From assembly GCA_001898165.1 (NCBI GenBank), contig MKTD01000028.1, forward strand, positions 124,001-188,000: 64,000 bases of DNA. Reading direction: 5' to 3'. Positions 55,527-64,000 of this stretch are shown here, piece after piece. Under the pieces are notes generated by a model. It had not been told where the DNA came from, did no database searches, and saw nothing but the letters and a program-made list of their open reading frames with translations. Position numbers and translations under genes: made by a program. The number at the start of each line of letters is the position of its first letter. Position 1 is the stretch's first letter. The stretch comes from Bacteroidia bacterium 43-41. Lineage in GTDB: Bacteria > Bacteroidota > Bacteroidia > Bacteroidales > Dysgonomonadaceae.

Positions 55527-55895
55527 TCATTTTTTGGCGTTCAATTTTTCCACTCCGTCCAACAGTTTCCGCACTTCTTCCACAGAGATATCCTGCTCTT
55601 TGATCAGCGACGAGACCACACTCAGGTACGAATTGTCGAAATACTTCCTCACCACATTCCTGAGTGTCCCGTTGCGGTATTCTTCTTCACTGACGACGGC
55701 AAAATACCGGTACGTTGTACCGAACGCCTCGTGCGATAAAAGGCCTTTCTCTTCCAACGACCGCACGTACGTGGAAAGCGTGTTGAAATGAGGTTTCGGG
55801 TCGGGATACATTTCAACGAGTTGTTTCACGAACAACACATCATTTTCCCAAAAATAACGCATTATTTCTTCTTCTTTGGCTGTTAACGGTTTCAT
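55527..55895 (-). CDS. BlaI/MecI/CopY family repressor
   Basis: A 122-residue winged-helix repressor. LTAKEEEIMRYFWENDVLFVKQLVEMY, then FNTLSTYVRSLEEKGLLSHEAFGTTYRYF forms the DNA-binding domain. VVRKYFDNSYLSVVSSLIKEQDISVEEVRKLLDGV is the dimerisation tail, where BlaR1-type proteases cut. It is cotranscribed with the M56 peptidase gene, the classic sensor-repressor pair. Operators were not identified, but the 200-base AT-rich gap upstream has several TAAATATA-like repeats. Confidence 0.93.
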   Translation of the reverse strand: MKPLTAKEEEIMRYFWENDVLFVKQLVEMYPDPKPHFNTLSTYVRSLEEKGLLSHEAFGTTYRYFAVVSEEEYRNGTLRNVVRKYFDNSYLSVVSSLIKEQDISVEEVRKLLDGVEKLNAKK

Positions 55896-56093
55896 TTTAA
55901 TTTATAAGCTTGGTAAATTATATTCGATTTAATCACGATACAAATATAACTATATTTTTTAGTTTTACAACTAATATATTTAGTTAAATAAACCAAACAT
56001 TATAGTTAAAATTGGGACAAAAAAAATAAACCGACTGATAATCAACCGGCTTATTGAAATAAACATCTGATGGTTTAAAACTTTCGGACACAT

Positions 56094-56258
56094 CTATTCT
56101 TTCAACCTCCCGTTTTTCTTCAATGCCTGATCCAAGATCCATTGAATCTGACCGTTCACGCTGCGAAACTCATCGGCCGCCCATTTTTCAATGGCTCCCA
56201 TCGTTTCCGAGTCCAGCCTCAATGCGAAATTCCTGGTTGTCTTCTCTTTCTTAGTCAT
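56094..56258 (-). CDS. Arc-family-like small DNA-binding protein
   Basis: A 54-residue ribbon-helix-helix-like protein. After the basic start MTKKEKTTRN comes the strand FALRLDSETM, followed by helices AIEKWAADEFRSVNGQIQWILDQALKK. This is the pattern of the small Arc-domain proteins of Bacteroidetes. Its target is unknown. It lies 60 bases downstream of the SPFH gene in the same direction and was found by translating the gap directly. Start ATG and stop TAG are both clear. Confidence 0.85.
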   Translation of the reverse strand: MTKKEKTTRNFALRLDSETMGAIEKWAADEFRSVNGQIQWILDQALKKNGRLKE

Positions 56259-56318
56259 TTTTCATTCGCTCCATCTTACCAAGTTTTATCAGTATCTCCT
56301 CCGGATAGCCGGATCTTT

Positions 56319-57266
56319 CTATTGATACAGCGTTCCCGTATTCAATACCGGCTGCGCCGATTCGTCGGCGCAAAGCACTACGAGAAGGTTACTCACCATC
56401 GCCGCTTTTTTGTCAATATCCAACGTTACAATATTTTCATCCTCAATACGCTCCAGCGCCATCTTCACCATCGTTACCGCACCTTCCACAATCTTCTCAC
56501 GGGCCGATATAATGGCTTCCGCCTGCTGTCGGCGAAGCATTACGGCCGCAATTTCGGGGGCATACGCCAAGTAGTTGATACGTGCTTCCACAATTTCTAT
56601 GCCGGCCATTTCCAACCGGTTGTTCAACTCATTAAGCAGATCCACGTTCACCTCATCTCCTCCAGAACGGAGCGTAATTTCCACATCCGATACCAGGTTA
56701 TTGTCGTAAGCGTATTGTCCGGCAACCTGACGTAAAGCCGCATCGCTCTGAACGGCAACAAAATTTTCGAATGCGTCCATTTGTTTACTTACCGAGTATG
56801 TTACCGCACCGTGCCTGTCGGGTGTTGAATTTGAAGCAGCCATCGTTTGCGCGTCGATTTCGAACATCGCCTTGTACGTATCTTTCAGCTTCCAAACCAG
56901 TACCAACCCTATCAAAATGGGATTCCCGACTTTGTCGTTCACTTTAATAGGCTCCACATTCAGGTTCCGGGCACGCATCGACAATTTTTTCTTAGACATA
57001 AACGGATTCACCCAAAAGAATCCGGTCTCTTTCAATACCCCTTTGTATTTCCCAAAAAAGATCATCACAACAGCTTCGTTGGGTTCAAGCTTGACAAATC
57101 CGAAAAGCAGGATAAACCAGATCAATGCTAAAACACAACCGGCTATAATTCCCGCATCACCCAGGAAAAAACAGAAAATGGTACCTCCCAACAGGAGAAA
57201 CAGCAAAAAAAGCATAAGAAATCCGTTGACTCTAAAACCTTTAAAATTAAATTCTTTTGTTTCCAT
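56319..57266 (-). CDS. SPFH/band 7 domain membrane protein
   Basis: A 315-residue protein with two N-terminal membrane helices (VNGFLMLFLLFLLLGGTIFCFFL and AGIIAGCVLALIWFILLFGFV) and an SPFH domain from about residue 60 (VKLEPNEAVVMIFFGKYKGVLKETGFFWVNPF). The C-terminal part has MAGIEIVEARINYLAYAPEIAAVMLRRQQAEAIISAREKIVEGAV, a typical SPFH helix. SPFH proteins form ring or microdomain assemblies, often with proteases. The small Arc-like protein gene follows, which may be one transcript. Confidence 0.92.
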   Translation of the reverse strand: METKEFNFKGFRVNGFLMLFLLFLLLGGTIFCFFLGDAGIIAGCVLALIWFILLFGFVKLEPNEAVVMIFFGKYKGVLKETGFFWVNPFMSKKKLSMRARNLNVEPIKVNDKVGNPILIGLVLVWKLKDTYKAMFEIDAQTMAASNSTPDRHGAVTYSVSKQMDAFENFVAVQSDAALRQVAGQYAYDNNLVSDVEITLRSGGDEVNVDLLNELNNRLEMAGIEIVEARINYLAYAPEIAAVMLRRQQAEAIISAREKIVEGAVTMVKMALERIEDENIVTLDIDKKAAMVSNLLVVLCADESAQPVLNTGTLYQ

Positions 57267-57446
57267 ATCAATAAATTTAGAATGATATTATTTTAATATC
57301 ACAAATATATCAACTGTTTTTATAATACAAAAAAAATCGGGAGTCATTTATATTTATTTATTGTTTTTTCACAAAAAGCATAAAAAAATGATAGTTTTTT
57401 GTACAAAACTGCCGGCTAAACAGTTAAGTTATTAAGCAAAAAGTTA

Positions 57447-57454
57447 TAACTTTG
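57447..57454 (+). promoter_or_regulatory. -7 element upstream of the M3 peptidase gene
   Basis: TAACTTTG matches TAnnTTTG and lies 68 bases before the start codon at 57523, in a 256-base AT-rich gap. A matching -33 TTG is not clear. Confidence 0.45.
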
Positions 57455-57522
57455 CATTAATCTTCTAAAATCATTCAATGGATTTTTTACAATCGTTTAA
57501 ATAACAACTAATTAGTACTCGA

Positions 57523-59643
57523 ATGAAAAAATTATTATTAATCACGTTAGCAACTATGGCTTTAATTGCTTGCAACAACAGAAAAACCGGGGAACAAGCC
57601 CGGGAAAACGGAACTATTTTTTACACCGAATTCGATACACCATTCGGGATGCCGCCTTTTGACAAAATTTCCTTTGCCGACTTTAAACCCGCATTTTTGA
57701 AAGGGATGGAAGACGAAGCAAAAGAGATTGACTCTATTGCCAATAATCCGGAAGCGCCCACATTTGAAAACACCATCGCGGCGATGGACCACAGTGGGCA
57801 ATTGCTAAACAGGGTTTCGGAAGTTTTCTATGGTTTAAAAGGAGCTGAAACCAACGACTCCATTCAGGCATTAGCGGAAGAATTATCGCCGTTGTTGTCT
57901 GAGCACAGGGACAACATCAATTTTAACGATAAATTGTTCGCCCGCATCAAAACTCTTCACGACGACACTACAGGCATGAATCTTACTACCGAACAGTATC
58001 GTCTGTTGGACAATTACTACAAAGCGTTTGTCCGTTCGGGCAGTATGTTGGGTGAAACAGAAAAAAACAAGCTCCGTGAAATCAACAAAGAGCTTTCGTC
58101 CCTCACACTTAAGTTCGGAAACAATTTGCTGAAAGAGACCAACGGTTTTAAATTGATTATCGACAAGAAAGAAGACCTGGCCGGGCTTCCCGAAGGAGTA
58201 ATTGCTGCAGCTGCAGAAACGGCTAAAAATGAAGGACAGGAAGGAAAATGGATTTTTACTCTTCAAAAACCCAGCTGGTTACCGTTCTTGCAGTATTCCG
58301 AAAAGCGGGATTTAAGAGAAAAACTATACAAAGCCATGTTCAACCGTGGCGATAACGATAATGAAAACGACAATAAGAAAATCATTAACGACATTGTGAA
58401 CCTGCGTATTGAAAAAGCGCAAATGCTTGGTTACAAAACGCACGCCGATTTCATCCTGGACGAAAATATGGCCAAGACGCCGGCAAACGTTTATAAACTG
58501 CTCAACGATGTATGGAAATACGCTCTGCCACAGGCAAAAAAAGAAGCTGCCGAACTACAGGCAATGGTTGATGCCGAAGGCGGAAACTTTAAAATCGAAT
58601 CGTGGGACTGGTGGTATTATACCGAAAAAGTCCGCCAACAAAAATATGCGCTCAACGAAGAAGAAATCAAACCTTACTTCAAAATGGAAAACGTTCGCGA
58701 AGGCGTGTTTGAAGTAGCAAATCGCCTGTATGGACTGAATTTCAAAAAACTGGAAAACGTTCCGGTATATCATCCCGAAGTAGAAGCTTATGAAGTGCTG
58801 GATGCCGACGGTTCCCACATTTCGGTATTCTACACCGACTACTTCCCACGCGCCGGTAAAAATGCCGGAGCATGGATGAGCAGCTTCCGCGACCAGCACA
58901 TACTGAACGGCGAGAACATCCGCCCGCTTGTTTATAATGTGGGCAACTTTACACGCCCGACTGAAACTGCCCCCTCTTTGCTTACGCTGGACGAAGTGGA
59001 AACTCTTTTCCATGAATTCGGACACGCCTTACACGGGATGTTGTCAAACGTAACCTACTCACGCGTTTCGGGAACAAGCGTTTCACGCGATTTTGTCGAA
59101 CTTCCGTCGCAAATTATGGAACATTGGGCATTTCATCCCGAAGTGCTAAAACTTTATGCCAAACATTATCAGACGGGCGAAGTGATTCCCGATTCACTGA
59201 TCGCAAAAATAGACGCAGCATCTAAATTCAACATGGGATTCATCACCACCGAATTTGTTGCTGCCGCGCTGCTCGATATGGATTATCATACGCAAAGTGA
59301 AAAGAAGGATATTGATGTTCGCGATTTCGAGAAAAAATCAATGGAGAAGATCGGACTGATCAAAGAGATTATTCCACGTTACCGCAGCACCTACTTCTCC
59401 CACATTTTCAGCGGAGGGTATTCTGCCGGATACTATGCCTACCTGTGGGCGGAAGTATTGGATGCCGATGCTTTTCAACCTTTTGTTGAAAAAGGCGTGT
59501 TCGACAAGGCAACAGCTGCATCGTTCCGCGAAAACATTTTATCGAAAGGCAATTCCGACGATCCGATGACGCTTTACAAAAAGTACCGTGGAGCAGAACC
59601 CAATCCGATTTATTTGTTGAAAAACAGGGGATTCGTACAATAA
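57523..59643 (+). CDS. M3 family metallopeptidase, lipoprotein (peptidyl-dipeptidase Dcp-like)
   Basis: A 706-residue M3 peptidase. It has a lipoprotein signal (LLLITLATMALIAC, Cys18). The family N-terminal region reads FDTPFGMPPFDKISFADFKPAFLKGM. The zinc site is ETLFHEFGHALHGML (HExxH near residue 496, with the third ligand glutamate in the following helix, SRDFVELPSQIMEHW). HIFSGGYSAGYYAYLWAEVLDADAF is the substrate-binding C-terminal motif. The signal suggests a membrane-anchored periplasmic dipeptidyl carboxypeptidase that degrades oligopeptides. Confidence 0.93.
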   Translation: MKKLLLITLATMALIACNNRKTGEQARENGTIFYTEFDTPFGMPPFDKISFADFKPAFLKGMEDEAKEIDSIANNPEAPTFENTIAAMDHSGQLLNRVSEVFYGLKGAETNDSIQALAEELSPLLSEHRDNINFNDKLFARIKTLHDDTTGMNLTTEQYRLLDNYYKAFVRSGSMLGETEKNKLREINKELSSLTLKFGNNLLKETNGFKLIIDKKEDLAGLPEGVIAAAAETAKNEGQEGKWIFTLQKPSWLPFLQYSEKRDLREKLYKAMFNRGDNDNENDNKKIINDIVNLRIEKAQMLGYKTHADFILDENMAKTPANVYKLLNDVWKYALPQAKKEAAELQAMVDAEGGNFKIESWDWWYYTEKVRQQKYALNEEEIKPYFKMENVREGVFEVANRLYGLNFKKLENVPVYHPEVEAYEVLDADGSHISVFYTDYFPRAGKNAGAWMSSFRDQHILNGENIRPLVYNVGNFTRPTETAPSLLTLDEVETLFHEFGHALHGMLSNVTYSRVSGTSVSRDFVELPSQIMEHWAFHPEVLKLYAKHYQTGEVIPDSLIAKIDAASKFNMGFITTEFVAAALLDMDYHTQSEKKDIDVRDFEKKSMEKIGLIKEIIPRYRSTYFSHIFSGGYSAGYYAYLWAEVLDADAFQPFVEKGVFDKATAASFRENILSKGNSDDPMTLYKKYRGAEPNPIYLLKNRGFVQ

Positions 59644-59685
59644 TCAGCTTTTAACTGTTAACGCCAGCTAAATTTACAATTTATT

Positions 59686-59726
59686 TCACGGGATAACTTT
59701 CAGAAAGTTGTCCCGTGAGTTGTTTT
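59686..59726 (+). terminator. Rho-independent terminator after the M3 peptidase gene
   Basis: TCACGGGATAACTTT (59686-59700) pairs with AAAGTTGTCCCGTGA (59704-59718) through a three-base loop, with a single G-T wobble, and is followed by GTTGTTTTAT. Confidence 0.8.
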
Positions 59727-59756
59727 ATAATAATCAACAAAAATAATCCAAAGATA

Positions 59757-59790
59757 TTGTTCTTAAAAAGACAAAAAAAGTGTATATTTG
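59757..59790 (+). promoter_or_regulatory. Promoter of secDF
   Basis: TTG at 59757-59759 and TATATTTG at 59783-59790 (23-base spacer, slightly long) lie about 110 bases before the secDF start. Confidence 0.5.
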
Positions 59791-59900
59791 CAGGCTCAAA
59801 TCGAAAGACATTTGAAATGCCTTTCGATTTAATAGTATATTTCGGATAAACGCCTAAAAAAGAATAAATTAATACACATAAAAATAAACGTAATATCGAA

Positions 59901-62807
59901 ATGCAAAACAAAGGATTTATTAAAGTTTTCGCAATCATACTGACGCTTATCTGTTTGTTCTACTTGTCTTTTACCATAGTAGGCAGACAATACAATAAAA
60001 AAGCTGATGCGTATGCTAAAGGAGACTTGGAACTAAAAAATCAGTATCTCGACTCGCTTTCTACCGAGAAAGTCTATTTAGGATACACATTAAAACAAAT
60101 TCGTGAAAAAGAGATCGGTTTAGGACTCGACCTGAAAGGCGGTATGAACGTGATTGTGGAAATGGATGTAGCCCAGGTTCTCAAAGCCCTGGCAAACACT
60201 GATGACCCACAGTTCAATCAGGCATTGCAGGAAACCATTGTTCAAAACAGAAAGGGAAGTTCATCCGACTTCATCACTCTTTTTCGTCAAAACTACGAGA
60301 GAATAAATCCCACCGGTAAGCTGGCAAATATTTTCAGTATTACCATGAGCGACAGGGTAAGTCCTACCGCGACCAATGATCAGGTAATCAACGTACTTCG
60401 CCAGGAAGTGAAAAGTGCTGCCGATAACTCGTTCAATGTGCTCCGCACACGTATCGACCGTTTCGGAGTGGTCGCCCCCAACGTTCAACGCCTCGATCAG
60501 GCCGAACGTATCCTTATCGAAATGCCCGGGATCACAGAGCCAGAACGTGTTCGTAATCTTCTGCAAGGAAGCGCCAATCTGGAATTCTGGAAGACCTACG
60601 ACATAAACGAACTCGGAACATACTTCAACGAGATAAACACCCGTTCTGCTGAATATGCACAGAACGTGCGTGGAGCTGCTACTGCATCAACAGATTCTTT
60701 GTTGACGGATTCATTAGCATTGATTCCGTCGGATGCCGCGGGAGCAAAAATTGAAATTAACAAAAGCTTCGTTGAATATTTTGCCCAGCCCCGTTTTGGC
60801 ATGGGCGGCGCCAACGGGCCCATTGTGGGAGCGGTTGCCCAAAACGATACTGCAGCGGTTAATTACCTGCTTCAGCGATACAAAGATATTTTCCCTGCCG
60901 ACGTTCGTTTTAGATGGGGATTCAAACCCATCGACCAGCGGGAAACCTTATATGAATTATACGCGCTGAGAGGTGACGGAAGCAAACGCGGCCCGGCTCT
61001 CGAAGGCGATGTGGTAACCAACGCCAAGGCCGACCAGGGACATCAAGGTTCAGCCTGGGAAGTTAGCATGACTATGAATTCTGCCGGTGCGAGCCGTTGG
61101 GCAACCATCACGGGAGCAGAAAAAGGCAAGTCCATTGCCATTGTTCTCGACGGTTACGTTTACTCGGCGCCTACGGTTAATGACCGCATCGAAGGCGGGC
61201 GTTCGTCAATTTCCGGACGATTCACCCCGGAGGAGGCCGGTGACTTGGAAAACGTATTGAAATCGGGTAAAATGAAAGCCGGCGTCCGCATTGTCCAAGA
61301 GGACGTGGTTGGCCCGTCACTTGGACAGGAAGCCATCCACGACGGTTTGGTATCGTTCGTCATCGCACTTATCGTGTTGTTTATCTTCACCTGTTTACTG
61401 TACGGATTTACTCCGGGAATGGTAATCAACGGTGCATTGCTTATTAACTTCTTCTTCACGTTGGGAGTCCTGGCGGCATTTCAGGCGGTACTTACGCTGC
61501 CGGGCATTGCGGGTATGATCTTGTCACTGGCTATGGCCGTGGATGCCAACGTTCTTATCAACGAGCGTATTAAGGAAGAGCTTGCCAATGGGAAATCGTT
61601 GCGTAAAGCACTGGAAGACGGTTATAAAAATGCTTTCTCGGCAATTCTCGACTCCAACCTGACAACTATTATTACCGGTATAATTCTGGCTATCTTCGGA
61701 ACAGGTGCCATCAAAGGATTTGCTATTACATTGATCATCGGTATTTCTATTTCGTTCTTAACCGCCGTTTTCTTAACTCGTCTGGTTTATGAACATCAAC
61801 TTGAAAGAAACAGATGGCTAAAACTGACATTCAACACCGGATTCTCAAGAGCCATTTTTAATGTATATAACTTCGATTTCATCAAAAACAGCAAGAATAT
61901 TATATTGGCAATTGCTATTTTTGTAGTAATCAGCATCGTTTCGCTCTTTACGTTGAAACTGAATACGGGTATCGACTTCACCGGTGGGCGTAATTATATT
62001 GTAAGGTTCGATCGTCCGGTGAAAACAGGAGATATTGAAGAAGCATTGCAACCGGTTTTAGGCGGTTCGGCACAGGTGATTACCATCGGCTCAACCAACC
62101 AGGTGCGTATCTCGACCAACTATATGATTGATAATGAAAGCGCAACTGTTGAAGAAGATCTGATTTCATTGCTGGGACAAGGATTGAAAGATTACATTAC
62201 GCCTGGCAGCACCATCAATGATCACATTCAAAGTTCGCAAAAAGTAGGCCCGAGCGTAGCCGAAGACACGATGAAAAATGCCTTCCTGGCACTTACCATC
62301 GCCCTGATCTGTATGGGTATCTATATCTTTGCCCGATTCCGTAACTGGGCATTTTCTGTAGGAACAGTTGCCGCACTATCTATCGATACATATGCCGTTA
62401 TCGGATTGTATTCATTGCTCTGGAAAGTAATGCCGTTCTCCATGGAGATCGATCAGACATTCGTTGCGGCTATTCTAACAATTGTGGGCTACTCCATTAA
62501 CGACAAAGTAGTTGTATTCGACCGTTTCCGCGAAGTACACCAGCTATATCCTAAACGCGAGCTGCGCTCGTTGTTCAACGACTCCATGAACGCCGTATTG
62601 GCACGTACCATCAATACCGGTCTGAGTACGATACTGGTCATTATATGTATTCTGTTCCTGGGAGGCGATGCCGTAAGAAGTTTCGTATTCGCTATGTTGA
62701 TTGGTGTGGTTGTTGGGACTGTAACGAGCTTGTTCATCGCTTCACCCGTGGCCTATGCCATCATGAGAAAACAAGACGGAAAGAGACAATTGGAGCCTCA
62801 AAAATAA
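59901..62807 (+). CDS. secDF: Protein translocase subunit SecDF (fused)
   Basis: A 968-residue fusion of SecD and SecF, which uses the proton gradient to pull proteins through SecYEG. The SecD half has an N-terminal membrane helix, GLGLDLKGGMNVIVEMD, FNVLRTRIDRFGVVAPNVQ, and a six-helix bundle with AMAVDANVLINERIKEEL. The SecF half begins near residue 650: LNTGIDFTGGRNYIV and TIVGYSINDKVVVFDRFRE are its signatures, ending with a further bundle. Both halves look complete. Fused SecDF is usual in Bacteroidetes. It is followed by a terminator. Confidence 0.97.
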   Translation: MQNKGFIKVFAIILTLICLFYLSFTIVGRQYNKKADAYAKGDLELKNQYLDSLSTEKVYLGYTLKQIREKEIGLGLDLKGGMNVIVEMDVAQVLKALANTDDPQFNQALQETIVQNRKGSSSDFITLFRQNYERINPTGKLANIFSITMSDRVSPTATNDQVINVLRQEVKSAADNSFNVLRTRIDRFGVVAPNVQRLDQAERILIEMPGITEPERVRNLLQGSANLEFWKTYDINELGTYFNEINTRSAEYAQNVRGAATASTDSLLTDSLALIPSDAAGAKIEINKSFVEYFAQPRFGMGGANGPIVGAVAQNDTAAVNYLLQRYKDIFPADVRFRWGFKPIDQRETLYELYALRGDGSKRGPALEGDVVTNAKADQGHQGSAWEVSMTMNSAGASRWATITGAEKGKSIAIVLDGYVYSAPTVNDRIEGGRSSISGRFTPEEAGDLENVLKSGKMKAGVRIVQEDVVGPSLGQEAIHDGLVSFVIALIVLFIFTCLLYGFTPGMVINGALLINFFFTLGVLAAFQAVLTLPGIAGMILSLAMAVDANVLINERIKEELANGKSLRKALEDGYKNAFSAILDSNLTTIITGIILAIFGTGAIKGFAITLIIGISISFLTAVFLTRLVYEHQLERNRWLKLTFNTGFSRAIFNVYNFDFIKNSKNIILAIAIFVVISIVSLFTLKLNTGIDFTGGRNYIVRFDRPVKTGDIEEALQPVLGGSAQVITIGSTNQVRISTNYMIDNESATVEEDLISLLGQGLKDYITPGSTINDHIQSSQKVGPSVAEDTMKNAFLALTIALICMGIYIFARFRNWAFSVGTVAALSIDTYAVIGLYSLLWKVMPFSMEIDQTFVAAILTIVGYSINDKVVVFDRFREVHQLYPKRELRSLFNDSMNAVLARTINTGLSTILVIICILFLGGDAVRSFVFAMLIGVVVGTVTSLFIASPVAYAIMRKQDGKRQLEPQK

Positions 62808-62832
62808 ACGATATATTAAATATTATTATGTT

Positions 62833-62861
62833 AAAACGGGTTGCGTTGCAACCCGTTTTTT
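62833..62861 (+). terminator. Rho-independent terminator after secDF
   Basis: AAAACGGGTTGC (62833-62844) and GCAACCCGTTTT (62848-62859) form a perfect 12-bp stem with a GTT loop, followed by T residues. Confidence 0.92.
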
Positions 62862-62913
62862 ATTGCATTAGCGAACAAATTACTAATTTTACCACGTAAT
62901 ACATCACATGATT

Positions 62914-64000
62914 ATGAAAAAGACGCTACCTGTTGTTTTTCTTTTGTGCTTTATCTTATGTGCAAACGCGCAAAATGCGATCAATAATTTCTTTATAACA
63001 AAAGATACCGTTATCGGAAAAACGTTTGACGGAAATGACATTGTTGTAAAATGCTACAAACCGCAGCACAAGATTTATCAATGGCATTGGGACGGTTTTT
63101 CTGATAATCTGTTGCTTGAACTCAGGCAGACAAACAAGAAAGGGACTTCATTCAGGAACGAGGGAAACATCGCAATGATCGATCTGGATAACAAATCGGT
63201 TAAATGGAGCAGGAATGTCAACTACAACAACTCCGAAACAAAACAACAGGGAAAGTACCTCTTCTTCTCCGAAAAGAAAAAAAACTTCTGTCTCGATCCC
63301 GAAACAGGAAACGTGTTTTGGGAAACTAAAAACAACTTATATTTTATAGATTCGAAGCTGAACATCGGCGTGGGTTATCCGGTTCAGAGCATGTCGAACA
63401 ACTTGTCGGCAATCGATTTATCCAACGGTAACACACTGTGGACTAAACCGGTTGACAGAACGCGTGGCTGGGACGATGCTTACATGCTGACCGACTCTGT
63501 TCTTTTGGTTGCCGTTAACGGAATTCAGGCATTGGATTTACCCACGGGAAATGGCTGGTCGTATAAAGCTACTACCAGTCAAAAGAAAATAGGACAAATG
63601 ATCGCGGCCAATGTCACCGGTATTTTGTTGGGAGTTCTCTCCGGAACCGTTATGTATCAGACAAGCCCCGACGAAGTTACGGAGATGGTTTCAAACATGC
63701 TGATAGATGAGGGAAACAGTATCGTTCTCGCTTCACGCGATATGATTTCCCGGATTGGAAATTCGGGAGAAATCCTATGGAGTACACCTCTACCCGAAAA
63801 ATTCACATCTAAATCATCCATCTTTTTAAAAGACTCGGTGGTTTATATGATCAATCGTGGCTATGCTTTCTACAACGGTGGTTTTTCTATGGTCGGCGAC
63901 CCGTATCTTGCCGCTTTTAACATAAATGACGGCAGCCGGCGATACCTGACTATGATTCCCGAAAAAAAAGAGTTTATCCGGAATTTTCAGGTTATTGACG
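62914..64000 (+). CDS. PQQ-binding-like beta-propeller protein (partial, 3' end outside)
   Basis: An open frame from ATG 62914 to the window end (at least 362 codons). A signal peptide (KTLPVVFLLCFILCANAQ) is followed by propeller-like blades of the quinoprotein alcohol dehydrogenase type: MIDLDNKSVKWSRNVNY, FCLDPETGNVFWETKN and AIDLSNGNTLWTKPVD repeat the D-x-x-[ST/N]G-x-x-x-W motif. An ATG at 62908 could add two residues. Function beyond an exported beta-propeller is not readable. It starts 52 bases after the secDF terminator. Confidence 0.85.
   Translation, partial: MKKTLPVVFLLCFILCANAQNAINNFFITKDTVIGKTFDGNDIVVKCYKPQHKIYQWHWDGFSDNLLLELRQTNKKGTSFRNEGNIAMIDLDNKSVKWSRNVNYNNSETKQQGKYLFFSEKKKNFCLDPETGNVFWETKNNLYFIDSKLNIGVGYPVQSMSNNLSAIDLSNGNTLWTKPVDRTRGWDDAYMLTDSVLLVAVNGIQALDLPTGNGWSYKATTSQKKIGQMIAANVTGILLGVLSGTVMYQTSPDEVTEMVSNMLIDEGNSIVLASRDMISRIGNSGEILWSTPLPEKFTSKSSIFLKDSVVYMINRGYAFYNGGFSMVGDPYLAAFNINDGSRRYLTMIPEKKEFIRNFQVID

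Noticed and set aside
56319-57266. SPFH protein as part of a defence system with the BlaI/M56 pair
   Set aside because: Separate promoters and gaps, and no nuclease or effector gene nearby; ordinary neighbours.

Overview
The window looks like a chromosomal segment of a Bacteroidales bacterium, probably Dysgonomonadaceae/Porphyromonadaceae-like (for example the Proteiniphilum/Petrimonas group). The family-level placement is inference. The evidence is a fused SecDF, a type IX secretion C-terminal sorting domain, a BlaI/BlaR1-like pair carrying TonB-plug-like tails, DUF4230 and lipid-binding lipoprotein families, and promoters of the Bacteroidetes TTG-(19-23)-TAnnTTTG type.

Layout. 1-2.2 kb: end of a cobalamin lower-ligand/nucleotide-loop operon (cobC-like end, cobD, cbiB). 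2.2-12.2 kb: housekeeping genes: DUF192, SDR, DUF2007, AI-2E-type permease, flavin reductase, uracil-DNA glycosylase, ClpC, FrnE-type DsbA, GNAT, DUF4230 and a Cys/Met PLP enzyme. 12.3-15.3 kb: a minus-strand trio (glycosyltransferase, lipoprotein, T9SS beta-helix protein). 15.3-16.2 kb: an AT-rich non-coding stretch that ends in a hairpin-rich leader. 16.2-36.7 kb: one long co-directional Wzx/Wzy-type exopolysaccharide operon. It holds the Wza-like exporter, the Wzc kinase, a dTDP-3-acetamido-3,6-dideoxyhexose branch (two FdtA-like isomerases, acetyltransferase, aminotransferase), flippase, polymerase, six glycosyltransferases, the initiating phosphoglycosyltransferase, and gmd-fcl for GDP-L-fucose.

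36.7-43.74 kb is an accessory island between the polysaccharide operon and mnmE. It holds a split HipB/HipS/HipT-like toxin-antitoxin operon with operator-like repeats, a MITE-like element, and an un-annotated short gene for a double-glycine-leader, bacteriocin-like peptide. It continues with a structured-RNA-like remnant, a broken RhuM-Fic gene, a CPBP membrane protease, a DUF4143 ATPase, an intact mosaic RhuM-Fic gene and a tyrosine-recombinase relic next to mnmE. The bacteriocin-like peptide and its surroundings are the most interesting part of the window.

43.74-64 kb returns to core genes: MnmE, a TGS-domain nucleoside kinase, Na/Pi cotransporter, eIF1-like SUI1 protein, AddA-type helicase-nuclease, CrcB, an S9-type hydrolase, M56 peptidase/BlaI pair, an Arc-like protein, an SPFH protein, an M3 peptidase, SecDF and the start of a PQQ-propeller protein. 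No rRNA, tRNA, CRISPR array or complete insertion sequence was found. Base composition in the polysaccharide genes and the island is visibly more AT-rich than in clpC or mnmE, which fits horizontal acquisition.
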